Below, piece by piece: positions 1-9,562 of a stretch of DNA of 64,000 nucleotides. This DNA is from CBDCFL01 sp965216135. Its GTDB lineage: Bacteria; Pseudomonadota; Alphaproteobacteria; Rhodobacterales; Rhodobacteraceae. Every line of letters begins with the position of its first letter. The stretch's first letter is position 1. The notes beneath the pieces were generated by a model, which searched no databases, was not told the origin of the DNA, and saw only the letters and a list, made by a program, of their open reading frames with translations. The DNA is taken from NCBI GenBank assembly GCA_965216135.1, contig CBDCFL010000022.1, forward strand, positions 124,001-188,000, written 5' to 3'. The position numbers and the translations under genes are program-made.

Positions 1-88
1 GATATCAACGGTTGCGCATTTCGCTTTTCGCCGCATCGGGTAGAATGCACCAAAGACCGACAAGAAAAAGAAGGCGGCGGACCAACGG

Positions 89-1432
89 ATGGACGTTCAC
101 TTTCTGCTGAACGGAGAAGAGGTGCACGTGTCGGGCGAGTTGCCCACGCGAACGCTTTTGGACTGGCTGCGCGACACGCGCGGCCTAACCGGGACCAAAG
201 AAGGCTGCAATGAGGGCGATTGCGGGGCCTGCACCGTTGTTGTCAGTGATGCAGATGGGGCCAAGGCGCTGAACGCCTGCATATTGTTCCTGCCGCAAGT
301 GCACGGAAAATCGGTGCGCACGGTCGAGGGGCTGGGTGGCGACCACCCGGTTCAGGGTGCGATGGTCGACCTGCATGGCTCGCAATGCGGGTTCTGCACG
401 CCGGGAATTGTGAATTCTCTGGTTGCGGCCCAGTTGCGCGGGGATGCGCGCCATGACGACGTGTTGGCAGGCAATCTGTGCCGCTGCACGGGTTATGCGC
501 CGATCATTCGCGCTGCTGAGACCGCGTTCGATGGCCCGCGGCCGGATTGGGCGGACGAGGCTGTGCGTGCCAAACCCGCACCCTATGCCCCGGAAACCAG
601 CGCTGAACTGTCGGCGATCTATCTGGAAAGACCGGACGCCGTGTTGGTGGCGGGCGCGACGGATGTGGGCCTGTGGGTCACCAAACAGCTGCGCGAACTG
701 ACTGACGTGATTTTCCTGAACCGGTGCGCAGACCTGCAGGGTATCGAGGCATCCGGCGATACCATTCGCATTGGCGCCGGCGTGACCATGGACCGGGTGC
801 ATGATCTGCTGACAGAGTGTCACCCCAGTTACGCCGAATTGGTGCGCCGTTATGGCGCGATGCAGGTGCGCGCAGTGGCCACGATCGGCGGCAACATCGC
901 CAATGGTTCGCCCATCGGTGACAACCCGCCCGCGCTGATCGCGATGGGTGCCACGCTGCATTTGCGGCGCGGCGACGCGCGGCGCGACTTGCCAGTTGAG
1001 GATTTCTTCATCGACTACGGCAAGCAGGACCGGCAGCCCGGAGAATTCGTCGAGGCGGTGTCGATCCCGGCAAAAGCGCCCAGCTTAAGGTGTTACAAAC
1101 TGTCCAAGCGCTTCGATCAGGATATTTCGGCCCTTTGTGGCTGTTTCAATATCGAGTTGGACGGCGACAGTGTCACCTCTGCACGGATCGCCTTTGGCGG
1201 CATGGCCGGCATTCCCAAACGGGCGACAAATGCCGAAGCTGCGCTTGTCGGACATGACTGGTCCGGACCTGCCGTGCGCGCAGCGATGCAGGCGATGACG
1301 GATGATTTCGACCCGCTGAGCGACATGCGCGCCTCTGCCAAATATCGGATGCAGGCCACGCAGAACCTGCTGGAGCGCTATTACCTTGAAACCCAAGGCA
1401 TCGCGGTGGACGTGCTGGAGGTGGCCCCGTGA
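89..1432 (+). CDS. xdhA: Xanthine dehydrogenase small subunit (FeS + FAD)
   Basis: Electron-transfer subunit of a cytoplasmic molybdenum hydroxylase that oxidises hypoxanthine/xanthine to urate. The plant-type [2Fe-2S] domain has Cys40, Cys45, Cys48 and Cys64. The second [2Fe-2S] domain has QCGFCTPG (Cys100, Cys103) and LCRCTGY (Cys131, Cys133). An FAD-binding domain follows from about residue 180, with VAGATDVG and ATIGGNIANGSPIGD, then the CO-dehydrogenase-flavoprotein C-terminal domain. The 447 aa length fits the bacterial XdhA in which FeS and FAD modules are fused and the Mo subunit is separate. The ATG follows a purine-rich AAGGCGGCGG stretch. Its stop overlaps the xdhB start, so the two are translationally coupled. 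Confidence 0.95.
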   Translation: MDVHFLLNGEEVHVSGELPTRTLLDWLRDTRGLTGTKEGCNEGDCGACTVVVSDADGAKALNACILFLPQVHGKSVRTVEGLGGDHPVQGAMVDLHGSQCGFCTPGIVNSLVAAQLRGDARHDDVLAGNLCRCTGYAPIIRAAETAFDGPRPDWADEAVRAKPAPYAPETSAELSAIYLERPDAVLVAGATDVGLWVTKQLRELTDVIFLNRCADLQGIEASGDTIRIGAGVTMDRVHDLLTECHPSYAELVRRYGAMQVRAVATIGGNIANGSPIGDNPPALIAMGATLHLRRGDARRDLPVEDFFIDYGKQDRQPGEFVEAVSIPAKAPSLRCYKLSKRFDQDISALCGCFNIELDGDSVTSARIAFGGMAGIPKRATNAEAALVGHDWSGPAVRAAMQAMTDDFDPLSDMRASAKYRMQATQNLLERYYLETQGIAVDVLEVAP

Positions 1433-3735
1433 GTGTTGCCCAAGCCCTGCCCCATGATGCCGCGCACCTGCATGTGACCGGGCAGGCCCGTTATGTGGAT
1501 GACATTCCCTTACCTGCAAACGGGCTGCATCTGGCCTTTGGTATTTCGCAGGTCGCTTGTGGAAAAATCAAATCGCTCGATTTGGACCCGGTGCGCCGCG
1601 CGCCGGGCGTGGTGGCGGTACTGACAGCGGATGATCTGCCGTTTGCCAATGATGTTTCGCCGTCGGTGCATGACGAGCCGTTGCTGGCGGACGCAGAGGT
1701 GCATTACCTGGGCCAGCCGATTTTTCTGGTCGCCGCGACCAGCCATTTGGCGGCCCGCAAAGCGGCGCGGCTGGGCAAAATAGACATTGCTGAGGGCACT
1801 GCCCTGTTGACCGTGGACCAGGCATTGGCTGCCGACAGCCGCTTCGGCCCTGCGGTCATCTGGGAAAAGGGTCAGGCCGAACCGGCGATCGCCGCGGCGC
1901 CGTTGCGGCTGGCCGGCCGGCTGGAAATGGGCGGGCAGGAGCATTTTTACCTTGAGGGACAGGCCGCCGCCGCATTACCGGGCGAAGACGGGGATATGTT
2001 GGTCTATTCCTCGACCCAGCATCCCACCGAGATACAGCACAAAGTTGCGGACGCAACTGGCGTCGCAATGAACGCCGTGCGGGTGGAAACCCGGCGTATG
2101 GGCGGCGGTTTCGGCGGCAAGGAAAGTCAGGGCAATGCGCTGGCCTGTGCCTGTGCGGTTGTGGCGCACCTGACCGGTCAGCCAGCCAAGATGCGTTATG
2201 ACCGCGACGACGATATGGTGATCACCGGCAAGCGGCATGATTTTCGCATTGATTACGATGTCGGTCATGACGATCGGGGCCGGATATTGGGCCTGTCGTT
2301 TCATCACTACACCCGATGCGGCTGGGCGCTGGATCTGTCACATCCGGTGGCCGACCGCGCGATGCTGCATTCGGACAATGCCTATCATCTTGAAAACATT
2401 CGAATAGAAAGCCACCGGCTACGCACCAATACGCAAAGCGCCACCGCCTATCGCGGCTTTGGCGGACCGCAGGGGATGTTGGGGGTGGAGCGGGTGATGG
2501 ACCATGTGGCCCATGCTTTGGGCCGCGATCCTTATGAGGTGCGGCGGGCGAATTTCTATGCCGATGCACAGGCTGTTGGGGGGGATTTGAGTATTTCCGC
2601 CAAGCAAAAGCAACAAACCACGCCCTATGGGATGGAAGTGACAGACTTCGAGTTAGGCGCGATTTGCGACCGGCTCGAAGCCACGTCCGATTATCGATCC
2701 CGACGGGACGCCGTTGCGCAGTGGAACGCGGCAAATCCGGTGCTGAAAAAAGGTATCGCGCTAACGCCTGTGAAGTTCGGGATCTCGTTTACGCTGACGC
2801 ATCTCAATCAGGCGGGCGCGCTGGTACATGTCTATCAGGACGGTTCGATCCACATGAACCACGGTGGCACCGAGATGGGCCAGGGGTTGTTCCAGAAGGT
2901 GGCCCAGGTGGCCGCGGCGCGGTTTGGCGTCGCGCTGGAGGCGGTGAAGATCACACCAACCGACACCGCCAAGGTGCCCAATACCTCAGCGACCGCGGCG
3001 TCCAGCGGGTCGGACCTGAACGGTATGGCGGTCAAGGCTGCCTGCGACACGATCCGCGACCGGATGGCAGAGCATCTGGGCGAATTGCATCAGACCAAGG
3101 ATGTTCGCTTTGAAGACGGGCAGGTGTTTGTCGGGTCCGAGGTCATGACCTTCGCTGAAGCAGTGGCCAGCTGCTATCAGGGCCGCGTCAGCCTGTCGGC
3201 GACCGGATTTTACAAAACCCCGCGGCTGGAATGGGATCGGGTCAGAGGCCAGGGCCGGCCGTTCTTTTATTTCGCATATGGTGCAGCCGTCAGCGAGGTT
3301 GTGATCGACACGCTGACCGGCGAGAACCGTATTCTGCGCACCGATATCGTTCATGATTGCGGTGCCTCGTTGAACCCGGCGATCGACTTGGGCCAGATCG
3401 AAGGGGCCTATGTTCAGGGCGCGGGCTGGCTGACCACCGAAGAGCTGATCTGGGACGAGCGCGGCAGGCTGACGACCCATGCGCCATCCACCTACAAAAT
3501 TCCGGCCTGTTCGGATCGCCCGGATATGTTTAACGTCGCTTTGTGGGATGGGCGGAATTTTGAAGATACGATCTATCGGTCCAAAGCAGTCGGCGAGCCG
3601 CCGCTTATGCTGGGCATCTCGGTGTTGATGGCCTTATCGGATGCGGTTGCATCCTGCGGGCGGGACTATCCCGGTCTAGATGCCCCGGCGACGGCCGAGC
3701 GGGTGCTCGATGCGGTCGAAAGTGTGCGGTCATGA
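1429..3735 (+). CDS. xdhB: Xanthine dehydrogenase large subunit (molybdopterin)
   Basis: Catalytic molybdenum-cofactor subunit partnering XdhA. It uses a GTG start inside a GTGA overlap with the xdhA stop. Family signatures seen are the Moco-contacting RRMGGGFGGKES, the substrate-channel arginine in ATAYRGFGGPQG, EMGQGLFQKV, and the catalytic glutamate in KAVGEPPLMLG (about Glu723 of 768). The length is normal for the separate B subunit. The order xdhA-xdhB-xdhC, with a maturation factor next, supports purine oxidation rather than carbon monoxide or aldehyde oxidation. The specific purine substrate is inferred from the subunit architecture and the nucleoside-type transporter behind it. Confidence 0.95.
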   Translation: MSVAQALPHDAAHLHVTGQARYVDDIPLPANGLHLAFGISQVACGKIKSLDLDPVRRAPGVVAVLTADDLPFANDVSPSVHDEPLLADAEVHYLGQPIFLVAATSHLAARKAARLGKIDIAEGTALLTVDQALAADSRFGPAVIWEKGQAEPAIAAAPLRLAGRLEMGGQEHFYLEGQAAAALPGEDGDMLVYSSTQHPTEIQHKVADATGVAMNAVRVETRRMGGGFGGKESQGNALACACAVVAHLTGQPAKMRYDRDDDMVITGKRHDFRIDYDVGHDDRGRILGLSFHHYTRCGWALDLSHPVADRAMLHSDNAYHLENIRIESHRLRTNTQSATAYRGFGGPQGMLGVERVMDHVAHALGRDPYEVRRANFYADAQAVGGDLSISAKQKQQTTPYGMEVTDFELGAICDRLEATSDYRSRRDAVAQWNAANPVLKKGIALTPVKFGISFTLTHLNQAGALVHVYQDGSIHMNHGGTEMGQGLFQKVAQVAAARFGVALEAVKITPTDTAKVPNTSATAASSGSDLNGMAVKAACDTIRDRMAEHLGELHQTKDVRFEDGQVFVGSEVMTFAEAVASCYQGRVSLSATGFYKTPRLEWDRVRGQGRPFFYFAYGAAVSEVVIDTLTGENRILRTDIVHDCGASLNPAIDLGQIEGAYVQGAGWLTTEELIWDERGRLTTHAPSTYKIPACSDRPDMFNVALWDGRNFEDTIYRSKAVGEPPLMLGISVLMALSDAVASCGRDYPGLDAPATAERVLDAVESVRS

Positions 3736-4658
3736 GTTTTGATCTTGATCAGCTGCGCGCGGCAATTGACGCGCATGGGCCGGTGCGCCGCGTGGTTGTG
3801 GCCGCCGTCGAAGGCTCTGCCCCGCGCGAGGCGGGAGCGGCGATGCTGGTCTGGGATGGCGGGCAATCGGGCACGATCGGCGGCGGGGCGCTAGAATTTG
3901 AAGCTGTCCGCACGGCGCGACAGGGCGATTTTCTGCGCCGCATTCCGCTTGGACCTGCCATCGGACAATGCTGTGGCGGTGTTGTGACATTGGCGGCCGA
4001 GACCTGGGACCTTGAAAACTTGGACTGGATTGAAGGCCATGTTCTGCGCCGCCTGTCCGGTGAGGCGGAACAGCCGCTTATCATAAGCAAAGCCCTGACA
4101 ACGTACAGAAATTCCGGTGTGACTGTGCCGGTGATGTTTGAGAAGGGATGGTTTTTGGAGCCCGTGACCAGGGCGACATGCGAGGTCTGGATCTATGGCG
4201 CAGGCCATGTGGGCCGGGCGTTGGTGGGGGTGCTGTCGCCGTTGCCGGAGCTGGCCATCACCTGGGTGGACACCGATGCCAGCCGGTTTCCGCCCGACAT
4301 GCCGGATCAGGTCACCAAACTGGTCGCGGCACGGCCTGGCGATGTGGTCGCCTACGCGCCCGGCCATGCAGACCATCTGATCCTGACCTACAGCCACGCC
4401 CTTGATCTGGAAATTTGTCACCGCCTGTTGAACCATAAGTTTGGGTCTGCCGGGCTGATCGGGTCGAAAACCAAATGGGCGCGCTTTCGCAAACGCCTAT
4501 GCGCACTGGGCCATAGCCCAGAGCAGGTCGACCGCATTCACTGCCCCATCGGTGACCCCAGCCTTGGCAAACATCCCCAATTGATTGCGCTGGGGGTCGC
4601 GACCAGGCTGTTGTCGGGCGGTGTCCGCGTGACGCGGGCTCTGGGGGAGACCGCATGA
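3732..4658 (+). CDS. xdhC: XdhC molybdenum cofactor maturation/insertion protein
   Basis: XdhC-family protein (308 aa), which in studied relatives binds molybdopterin, helps sulfurate it and delivers it to XdhB. The N-terminal XdhC/CoxI domain shows GSAPREAGAAM, GTIGGGALEFE and a conserved GQCCGG motif. The C-terminal Rossmann-type domain begins at IYGAGHVGRAL (about residue 155) and ends with GSKTKWARFRKRL and a CPIGDPSLGKHP segment. The ATG overlaps the xdhB stop (ATGA). The same overlap joins it to the following transporter ATPase, so enzyme, maturation factor and importer form one transcription unit. Confidence 0.93.
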   Translation: MSFDLDQLRAAIDAHGPVRRVVVAAVEGSAPREAGAAMLVWDGGQSGTIGGGALEFEAVRTARQGDFLRRIPLGPAIGQCCGGVVTLAAETWDLENLDWIEGHVLRRLSGEAEQPLIISKALTTYRNSGVTVPVMFEKGWFLEPVTRATCEVWIYGAGHVGRALVGVLSPLPELAITWVDTDASRFPPDMPDQVTKLVAARPGDVVAYAPGHADHLILTYSHALDLEICHRLLNHKFGSAGLIGSKTKWARFRKRLCALGHSPEQVDRIHCPIGDPSLGKHPQLIALGVATRLLSGGVRVTRALGETA

Positions 4659-6181
4659 GCGAACCGCTGCTGTCCATCAACGGGGTAACCAAAGCCTATC
4701 CCGGCGTAGTGGCCAATGATGACGTAAGCTTTGTCATCCAACCCGGCGAAATTCACGCGCTGTTGGGTGAAAACGGCGCGGGCAAATCGACGCTGGTCAA
4801 AATGATCTATGGGCTGGTGCGGCCCGACAGTGGAGCCATGCGGTGGCACGGCCAGCCCCACGAGCCCGCGACCCCACATGCAGCACGGGCAACCGGCGTG
4901 GCGATGGTGTTCCAGCATTTCAGCCTGTTTGAGGCGTTGAATGTGGCCGAGAATGTAGCTCTGGGCATGGAAAACCCGCCGCCGATGCGCGAACTGGCGA
5001 CGAAAATCAGGGAGGTGAGCGAGGACTACGGTCTGCCGCTCGACCCGGCCCGGCTGGTTGGCGATTTGAGCGCGGGTGAGCGCCAGCGGGTCGAGATTAT
5101 CCGCTGTCTGTTGCAAGAACCCAAGCTGTTGGTCATGGACGAGCCGACATCGGTTCTGACCCCGCAGGAGGTGGAGATTCTGTTTACGACCCTGCGGCAA
5201 CTATCGGCGGAAGGCACGGCAATTCTTTATATTTCCCATAAACTTGAGGAAATCCGTTCACTCTGCGACCACGCTACGATCTTGCGGCTGGGCAAGGTGG
5301 TGGGCTCGTGCACGCCAGCCAACAAATCCGCCCGCGAGCTGGCCGAGATGATGGTGGGCGAAAGCCTGATGATCCCATCGCGCGAGCCGGGCGAGCTGGG
5401 GGATGTGGCGCTGCAACTAACCGGATTGTCGGTAAGCTCGGCGAACTCCTTTGGCACCTCGTTGAAAGACGTCACCGTCTCGGTGCAAAAGGGCGAGGTG
5501 CTGGGCATCGGCGGGGTTGCCGGCAACGGCCAGGACGAATTGCTGGCCGCGCTTTCCGGCGAGGCGACGGCACCAAGTGATGCAGTGAAATTGATGGGCG
5601 CGGGAATTGGCCATCTTGGCCCGAATGAGCGGCGCAAGCTTGGTTTACTGGCCGCACCCGAGGAACGGCTCGGCCATGCTGCGGCTCCTGACATGAGCCT
5701 GACCGAAAACGCCGCACTGACCGGCACGATACGCGAAAACCTGGCCGACAACGGGTTCATCAACTGGGGCGATGCCCGCGATTTCGCCAACCGTATTATC
5801 GAGGCCTTCGATGTACGCACGCCGGGGCCGGATAACGCCGCACGCTCGCTTTCGGGTGGAAATTTGCAGAAATTCGTGATCGGGCGCGAGGTTTTGCAGC
5901 GCCCGGATGTGCTGGTGGTCAATCAGCCGACCTGGGGTGTGGATGCCTCCGCCGCAGCGTCGATCCGGCAGGCCCTGCTTGATCTGGCGGCAAACGGATC
6001 GGCTGTTGTCGTGATCAGCCAGGATCTCGATGAGCTGATGGAAATCTCGGATCGCTTTGCAGCGCTGAACGAGGGGCGGCTGACTGAACCAAAACCGGCC
6101 AAAGGGCTGAGCGTCGACGAGATCGGGCTGATGATGGGCGGGGCGCATGGCATGGAGGTGGCGCATCATGAACATGCCTAA
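4655..6181 (+). CDS. Nucleoside/purine-type ABC importer, double ATPase subunit
   Basis: 508 aa with two ABC cassettes, as in the BMP/nucleoside and ribose-type importers. Cassette 1 has Walker A GENGAGKST, signature LSAGERQRVEI and Walker B LLVMDEPTS. Cassette 2 has the degenerate P-loop GVAGNGQDEL, signature LSGGNLQKFVIGRE and VLVVNQPTWGVD, where Asn replaces the Walker B Asp; this asymmetry is typical of the family. It energises the two permeases encoded downstream. The ATGA overlap with xdhC argues that the transported substrate feeds xanthine dehydrogenase. That substrate (purine nucleoside or free base) is an inference from context. Confidence 0.92.
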   Translation: MSEPLLSINGVTKAYPGVVANDDVSFVIQPGEIHALLGENGAGKSTLVKMIYGLVRPDSGAMRWHGQPHEPATPHAARATGVAMVFQHFSLFEALNVAENVALGMENPPPMRELATKIREVSEDYGLPLDPARLVGDLSAGERQRVEIIRCLLQEPKLLVMDEPTSVLTPQEVEILFTTLRQLSAEGTAILYISHKLEEIRSLCDHATILRLGKVVGSCTPANKSARELAEMMVGESLMIPSREPGELGDVALQLTGLSVSSANSFGTSLKDVTVSVQKGEVLGIGGVAGNGQDELLAALSGEATAPSDAVKLMGAGIGHLGPNERRKLGLLAAPEERLGHAAAPDMSLTENAALTGTIRENLADNGFINWGDARDFANRIIEAFDVRTPGPDNAARSLSGGNLQKFVIGREVLQRPDVLVVNQPTWGVDASAAASIRQALLDLAANGSAVVVISQDLDELMEISDRFAALNEGRLTEPKPAKGLSVDEIGLMMGGAHGMEVAHHEHA

Positions 6182-6185
6182 GGAC

Positions 6186-6218
6186 GCCTTCGGCGAGGAT
6201 ATTTTTGGCAAGATGAAG
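6186..6218 (+). repeat. Degenerate family-typical intergenic motif
   Basis: CGCCTTCGGCGAGGATATTT followed by TTGGCAAGATGAAG lies between the ATPase stop and the permease start. A related copy occurs at 17281-17320 ahead of hpaG. Both have a small GC hairpin (CCTTCGG or CCTCCGG type), a TATTT-like run, then GGCAAGATGAAG or AAAAAGAAGAAG directly before the translation start region. I see no protein in it; its role is unknown. Confidence 0.5.
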
Positions 6219-6232
6219 CACGGGGCGAGCCC

Positions 6233-7315
6233 ATGATCCGGCTTGAGAAACGGCCCTCGCCGTCGAGCGGCTGGACATTGGCGACACCTGTGCTGGCGGT
6301 CGTGCTGACGATGATCGCCGGTGGTATTCTGTTCGCGTTTCTGGGGAAAGACCCGGTCGAGACGATCCGCACGATATTCTGGGATCCGATTTTCGGCGAA
6401 TTTGCCTTTTACTATCGCGGGCAATTGCTGGTCAAAGCCGGGCCGCTGATATTGATTGCGATCGGCCTGTCGCTCGGCTTTCGGGCCGGGATCTGGAATA
6501 TCGGGGCTGAAGGGCAATATATCGTCGGTGCGATTGCCGGGGCCGGTTTTGCTCTGGCGTTCCACCCATCCGAAAGCATTCTGATTTTTCCCGGCATGAT
6601 TATGGCGGGCGCTTTGGGCGGCTGGGCGTGGGCGATGATCCCGGCACTGCTGCGCACGCGCTTCGGGACCAATGAAATTCTTGTCTCGCTGATGCTGGTC
6701 TATGTGGCCGAGGCGATGCTGGCCTCGGTCTCATCCGGGCTGTTGCGCAACCCCGATGGGCAGGGATTTCCCGGCAGCCGGAATTTCCGCGATTTTCCGG
6801 CAGCACATAACGATTTTGTCATAGAGAGCGCGGGCCTGCACTGGGGCGTGTTGGCCGCCTTTGTCGCGGTGATATTCGCTTATGTTCTGCTCGCCCGGCA
6901 CCTGCTGGGATTTCAGATCAGGCTGACTGGTCAAAGCCCGTGTGCGGCGCGGTTTGCCGGCGTCAATCCCACCCGGCTGGTGATATTTTGTCTGGGCACA
7001 TCCGGGGCGCTGGCCGGGCTGGCGGGGATGTTTGAAGTGGCGGGGCCTGCGGGCCAGATCAGCATCGATTTCAACTCTGGCTATGGGTTTACCGCAATTA
7101 TCGTGGCCTTTCTTGGCCGCCTGCATCCGGTCGGCATTCTGCTTGCGGGTCTATTGATGGCGCTGACTTATGTTGGTGGCGATGCAGCCGCGGCGGGCCT
7201 CGGATTGCCTGGTGCCGCAGTTCAGTTGTTGCAGGGGATGTTGCTGTTTTTCCTTCTTGCAGTGGATATCCTGACGAACTATCGCCTGCGATTGACCCGC
7301 ACGGAGGCCGTGTGA
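6233..7315 (+). CDS. ABC importer permease (nucleoside/BMP family), first subunit
   Basis: 360 aa polytopic inner-membrane permease. It has hydrophobic segments throughout, starting with an N-terminal helix around residues 15-40. It carries the BPD_transp_2 type region LGFRAGIWNIGAEGQYIVG that is characteristic of the larger permease of nucleoside/BMP-dependent importers, and the coupling-helix region FGTNEILVSLMLVYVAE. It pairs with the next gene to form the channel driven by the double ATPase. The ATG is preceded by GGGGCGAG. It lies 51 nt after the ATPase and overlaps the next gene. Confidence 0.92.
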   Translation: MIRLEKRPSPSSGWTLATPVLAVVLTMIAGGILFAFLGKDPVETIRTIFWDPIFGEFAFYYRGQLLVKAGPLILIAIGLSLGFRAGIWNIGAEGQYIVGAIAGAGFALAFHPSESILIFPGMIMAGALGGWAWAMIPALLRTRFGTNEILVSLMLVYVAEAMLASVSSGLLRNPDGQGFPGSRNFRDFPAAHNDFVIESAGLHWGVLAAFVAVIFAYVLLARHLLGFQIRLTGQSPCAARFAGVNPTRLVIFCLGTSGALAGLAGMFEVAGPAGQISIDFNSGYGFTAIIVAFLGRLHPVGILLAGLLMALTYVGGDAAAAGLGLPGAAVQLLQGMLLFFLLAVDILTNYRLRLTRTEAV

Positions 7316-8244
7316 TGGACCTGTCATCGATCAATCCACTGGTTCTGCTTGCATCGATCATGGTTGCCTCAACCCCGATCCTGCTGGCAGCAATAGGCGA
7401 AATGGTGTGCGAGAAATCCGGTGTTCTGAACCTCGGCGTTGAAGGCATGATGATCACGGGTGCGGTCTGCGGTTTCGTGATCGCAGTCGAGACCGGCAGC
7501 CCCGCGATCGGCTTTGTCTCTGCGGCTGCCGGCGGCGCAGCCCTGGCGCTGCTGTTCGGCTTGCTCACGCAATATCTGCTGTCCAATCAGGTGGCCACGG
7601 GACTTGCGCTAACGCTCTTCGGCCTCGGCCTGTCATCGCTGATTGGCCAGGGTTATGTCGGCATCAAGGCGCCAATCACCAACGATTTCAACGTGCCGCT
7701 CTTGGCCGACATCCCCATCCTGGGCCGTATCCTGTTCCGGCACGATCTGATGGTCTATTTTTCAATCGCGCTGATCGCTGCGGTGTGGGCGGTGCTGAAA
7801 TACACCCGCACCGGGCTGATCCTGCGCGCGGTTGGCGAGAGCCACGATGCGGCTCATGCTCTGGGATACAAGGTCGTGCGCATACGTCTTGCAGCCATTA
7901 CATTCGGTGGGGCCTGCGCAGGTCTGGGCGGCGCTTATATCAGCCTGATCCGCGTGCCGCAGTGGACCGAGGGCATGACCGCCGGCGCGGGCTGGATTGC
8001 ACTCGCTATTGTTGTATTTTCCAGTTGGCGGGCGTGGTGGGTGCTGATAGGCGCGTATCTGTTCGGCGGCGTTTCGGTTTTGCAACTGAATTTACAGGCG
8101 GCGGAGGTCAATGTGCCGGTCTCGCTCTTGTCGATGTCGCCTTATCTGATAACAATCCTTGTGCTCGTTCTGATCTCGATGCGCCGGGCAGGCGCGGGTA
8201 CCGCCCCGGCCGCTTTGGGCAAGAGTTTCCATGCCTCGAGTTAG
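7315..8244 (+). CDS. ABC importer permease (nucleoside/BMP family), second subunit
   Basis: About 309 aa inner-membrane permease, the smaller partner of the preceding subunit. It contains the family segment EKSGVLNLGVEGMMITGAV near the N-terminus and the cytoplasmic motif AVGESHDAAHALGYKVVRIR. I place the start at the ATG at 7315, which shares one base with the previous stop (TGATG). A GTG at 7312 is an equally in-frame alternative adding one residue. The subunit order ATPase, permease, permease, binding protein is the usual one for these importers. Confidence 0.92.
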   Translation: MDLSSINPLVLLASIMVASTPILLAAIGEMVCEKSGVLNLGVEGMMITGAVCGFVIAVETGSPAIGFVSAAAGGAALALLFGLLTQYLLSNQVATGLALTLFGLGLSSLIGQGYVGIKAPITNDFNVPLLADIPILGRILFRHDLMVYFSIALIAAVWAVLKYTRTGLILRAVGESHDAAHALGYKVVRIRLAAITFGGACAGLGGAYISLIRVPQWTEGMTAGAGWIALAIVVFSSWRAWWVLIGAYLFGGVSVLQLNLQAAEVNVPVSLLSMSPYLITILVLVLISMRRAGAGTAPAALGKSFHASS

Positions 8245-8306
8245 AGGCGTAGTAAGACGCCGTGACCACTCTTCGGGCCAAACATAAACCAACCTGGGAG
8301 AATCTA

Positions 8307-9380
8307 ATGAAATTAGCGAAAATCTTAACCAGCACCGTGCTGGCCGTGGGTCTGGCGGGTGCCGCTGTGGCGCAGGACAAGGTCAAGGTCGGCTTTATCT
8401 ATGTCGGGCCTGTCGGTGACGGCGGCTGGACTTTCGAACACAATCAGGGCCGTCTGGCCGTGGAAGCGGCCTTTGGCGATGCGGTTGAAACCGTGTTTCA
8501 GGAAAGCGTGCCTGAGGGAGCCGACGCCGAGCGCGCGATGACGCAGATGGCGCTTGGCGGTGCCGATCTGATCTTTACCACGTCGTTCGGCTATATGGAC
8601 CCGACGATCAATGTCGCGGCCAAATTCCCGGATGTGAAATTCGAGCACGCGACCGGGTTCAAGCGGTCGGACAATGTGGCAACCTATTCGGCGCGTTTCT
8701 ACGAAGGCCGCTCGGTGCAGGGCACGATCGCTGGCATGATGACCGAGACCAACAAGATCGGTTACATCGCGTCCTTCCCGATACCGGAAGTGATCCGCGG
8801 CATCAACGCGGCCTATATCCACGCCAAAAAGGTCAATCCGGATGTCGAATTCAGCATTGTCTGGGCTTACACTTGGTTTGATCCGGCAAAAGAGGCTGAC
8901 GCCGCAACGGCGCTGATCGAACAGGGGGCCGACGTGATCCTGCAGCACACCGATTCGACGGCGCCGCAGGCGGCGGCTGAAAAGAAGGGCGGGGTGATCA
9001 CCTTTGGCCAGGCGTCGGACATGGCCGAATACGGGCCGCTGCCGCGTGTCTCCTCGATCATCGACAATTGGGCACCTTACTATATCGCGCGTGTTCAGGC
9101 CGTCATGGATGGCACTTGGGAAAGTATCGATACCTGGGACGGCATCGGCCCGGGCATGGTCGGCATTGGCGAAATATCTTCGGCTGTTCCTGACGACGTA
9201 AGGGCCGCCGCAGAAGCTGTTCGCGATGCAATCGCCGACGGATCCTATCATGCCTTCACTGGCCCGCTGAACAAGCAGGACGGCACGGTCTGGCTAGCCG
9301 CTGGCGAGACCGCCGATGACGGGACGCTGGCTGGCATGGGCTTTTATGTCGAAGGTCTGACCGGCGACATTCCGAACTGA
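8307..9380 (+). CDS. BMP-family ABC substrate-binding protein
   Basis: Periplasmic solute receptor of the importer, family PnrA/BMP (basic membrane protein). The start is set at the ATG at 8307, preceded by GGGAG, because a clean signal peptide follows (KLAKILTSTVLAVGLAGAAVAQ, cleavage near residue 22). An upstream in-frame codon at 8262 would bury that signal. The mature protein begins DKVKVGFIYVGPVGDGGWT, the typical BMP opening, and contains FPIPEVIRGINA. No lipobox Cys is present, so it is secreted rather than a lipoprotein. Known BMP receptors bind purine nucleosides, which agrees with the xdh genes in the same operon. Confidence 0.93.
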   Translation: MKLAKILTSTVLAVGLAGAAVAQDKVKVGFIYVGPVGDGGWTFEHNQGRLAVEAAFGDAVETVFQESVPEGADAERAMTQMALGGADLIFTTSFGYMDPTINVAAKFPDVKFEHATGFKRSDNVATYSARFYEGRSVQGTIAGMMTETNKIGYIASFPIPEVIRGINAAYIHAKKVNPDVEFSIVWAYTWFDPAKEADAATALIEQGADVILQHTDSTAPQAAAEKKGGVITFGQASDMAEYGPLPRVSSIIDNWAPYYIARVQAVMDGTWESIDTWDGIGPGMVGIGEISSAVPDDVRAAAEAVRDAIADGSYHAFTGPLNKQDGTVWLAAGETADDGTLAGMGFYVEGLTGDIPN

Positions 9381-9399
9381 TCGGGCACACATACGGACT

Positions 9400-9426
9400 G
9401 GGCGCGCCCGAACGGCGCGCCCTTTT
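9400..9426 (+). terminator. Rho-independent terminator of the xdh-transporter operon
   Basis: GGGCGCGCC, a five-base loop CGAAC, then GGCGCGCCC followed by TTTT. The stem is a perfect 9 bp and sits 20 nt after the binding-protein stop. Confidence 0.92.
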
Positions 9427-9562
9427 ACCCCTGCCCAAGCTTGTGAAATTGGCGCGAGTCAGTTTGGCGGTGCGTCGCCCACGCAGCAATTGAAATTGCG
9501 GTTTTTCGACCGATCGCTATACGCCGTCTTGCGTTTTCTTTTAGACGGTTGCAGTAGGACGG

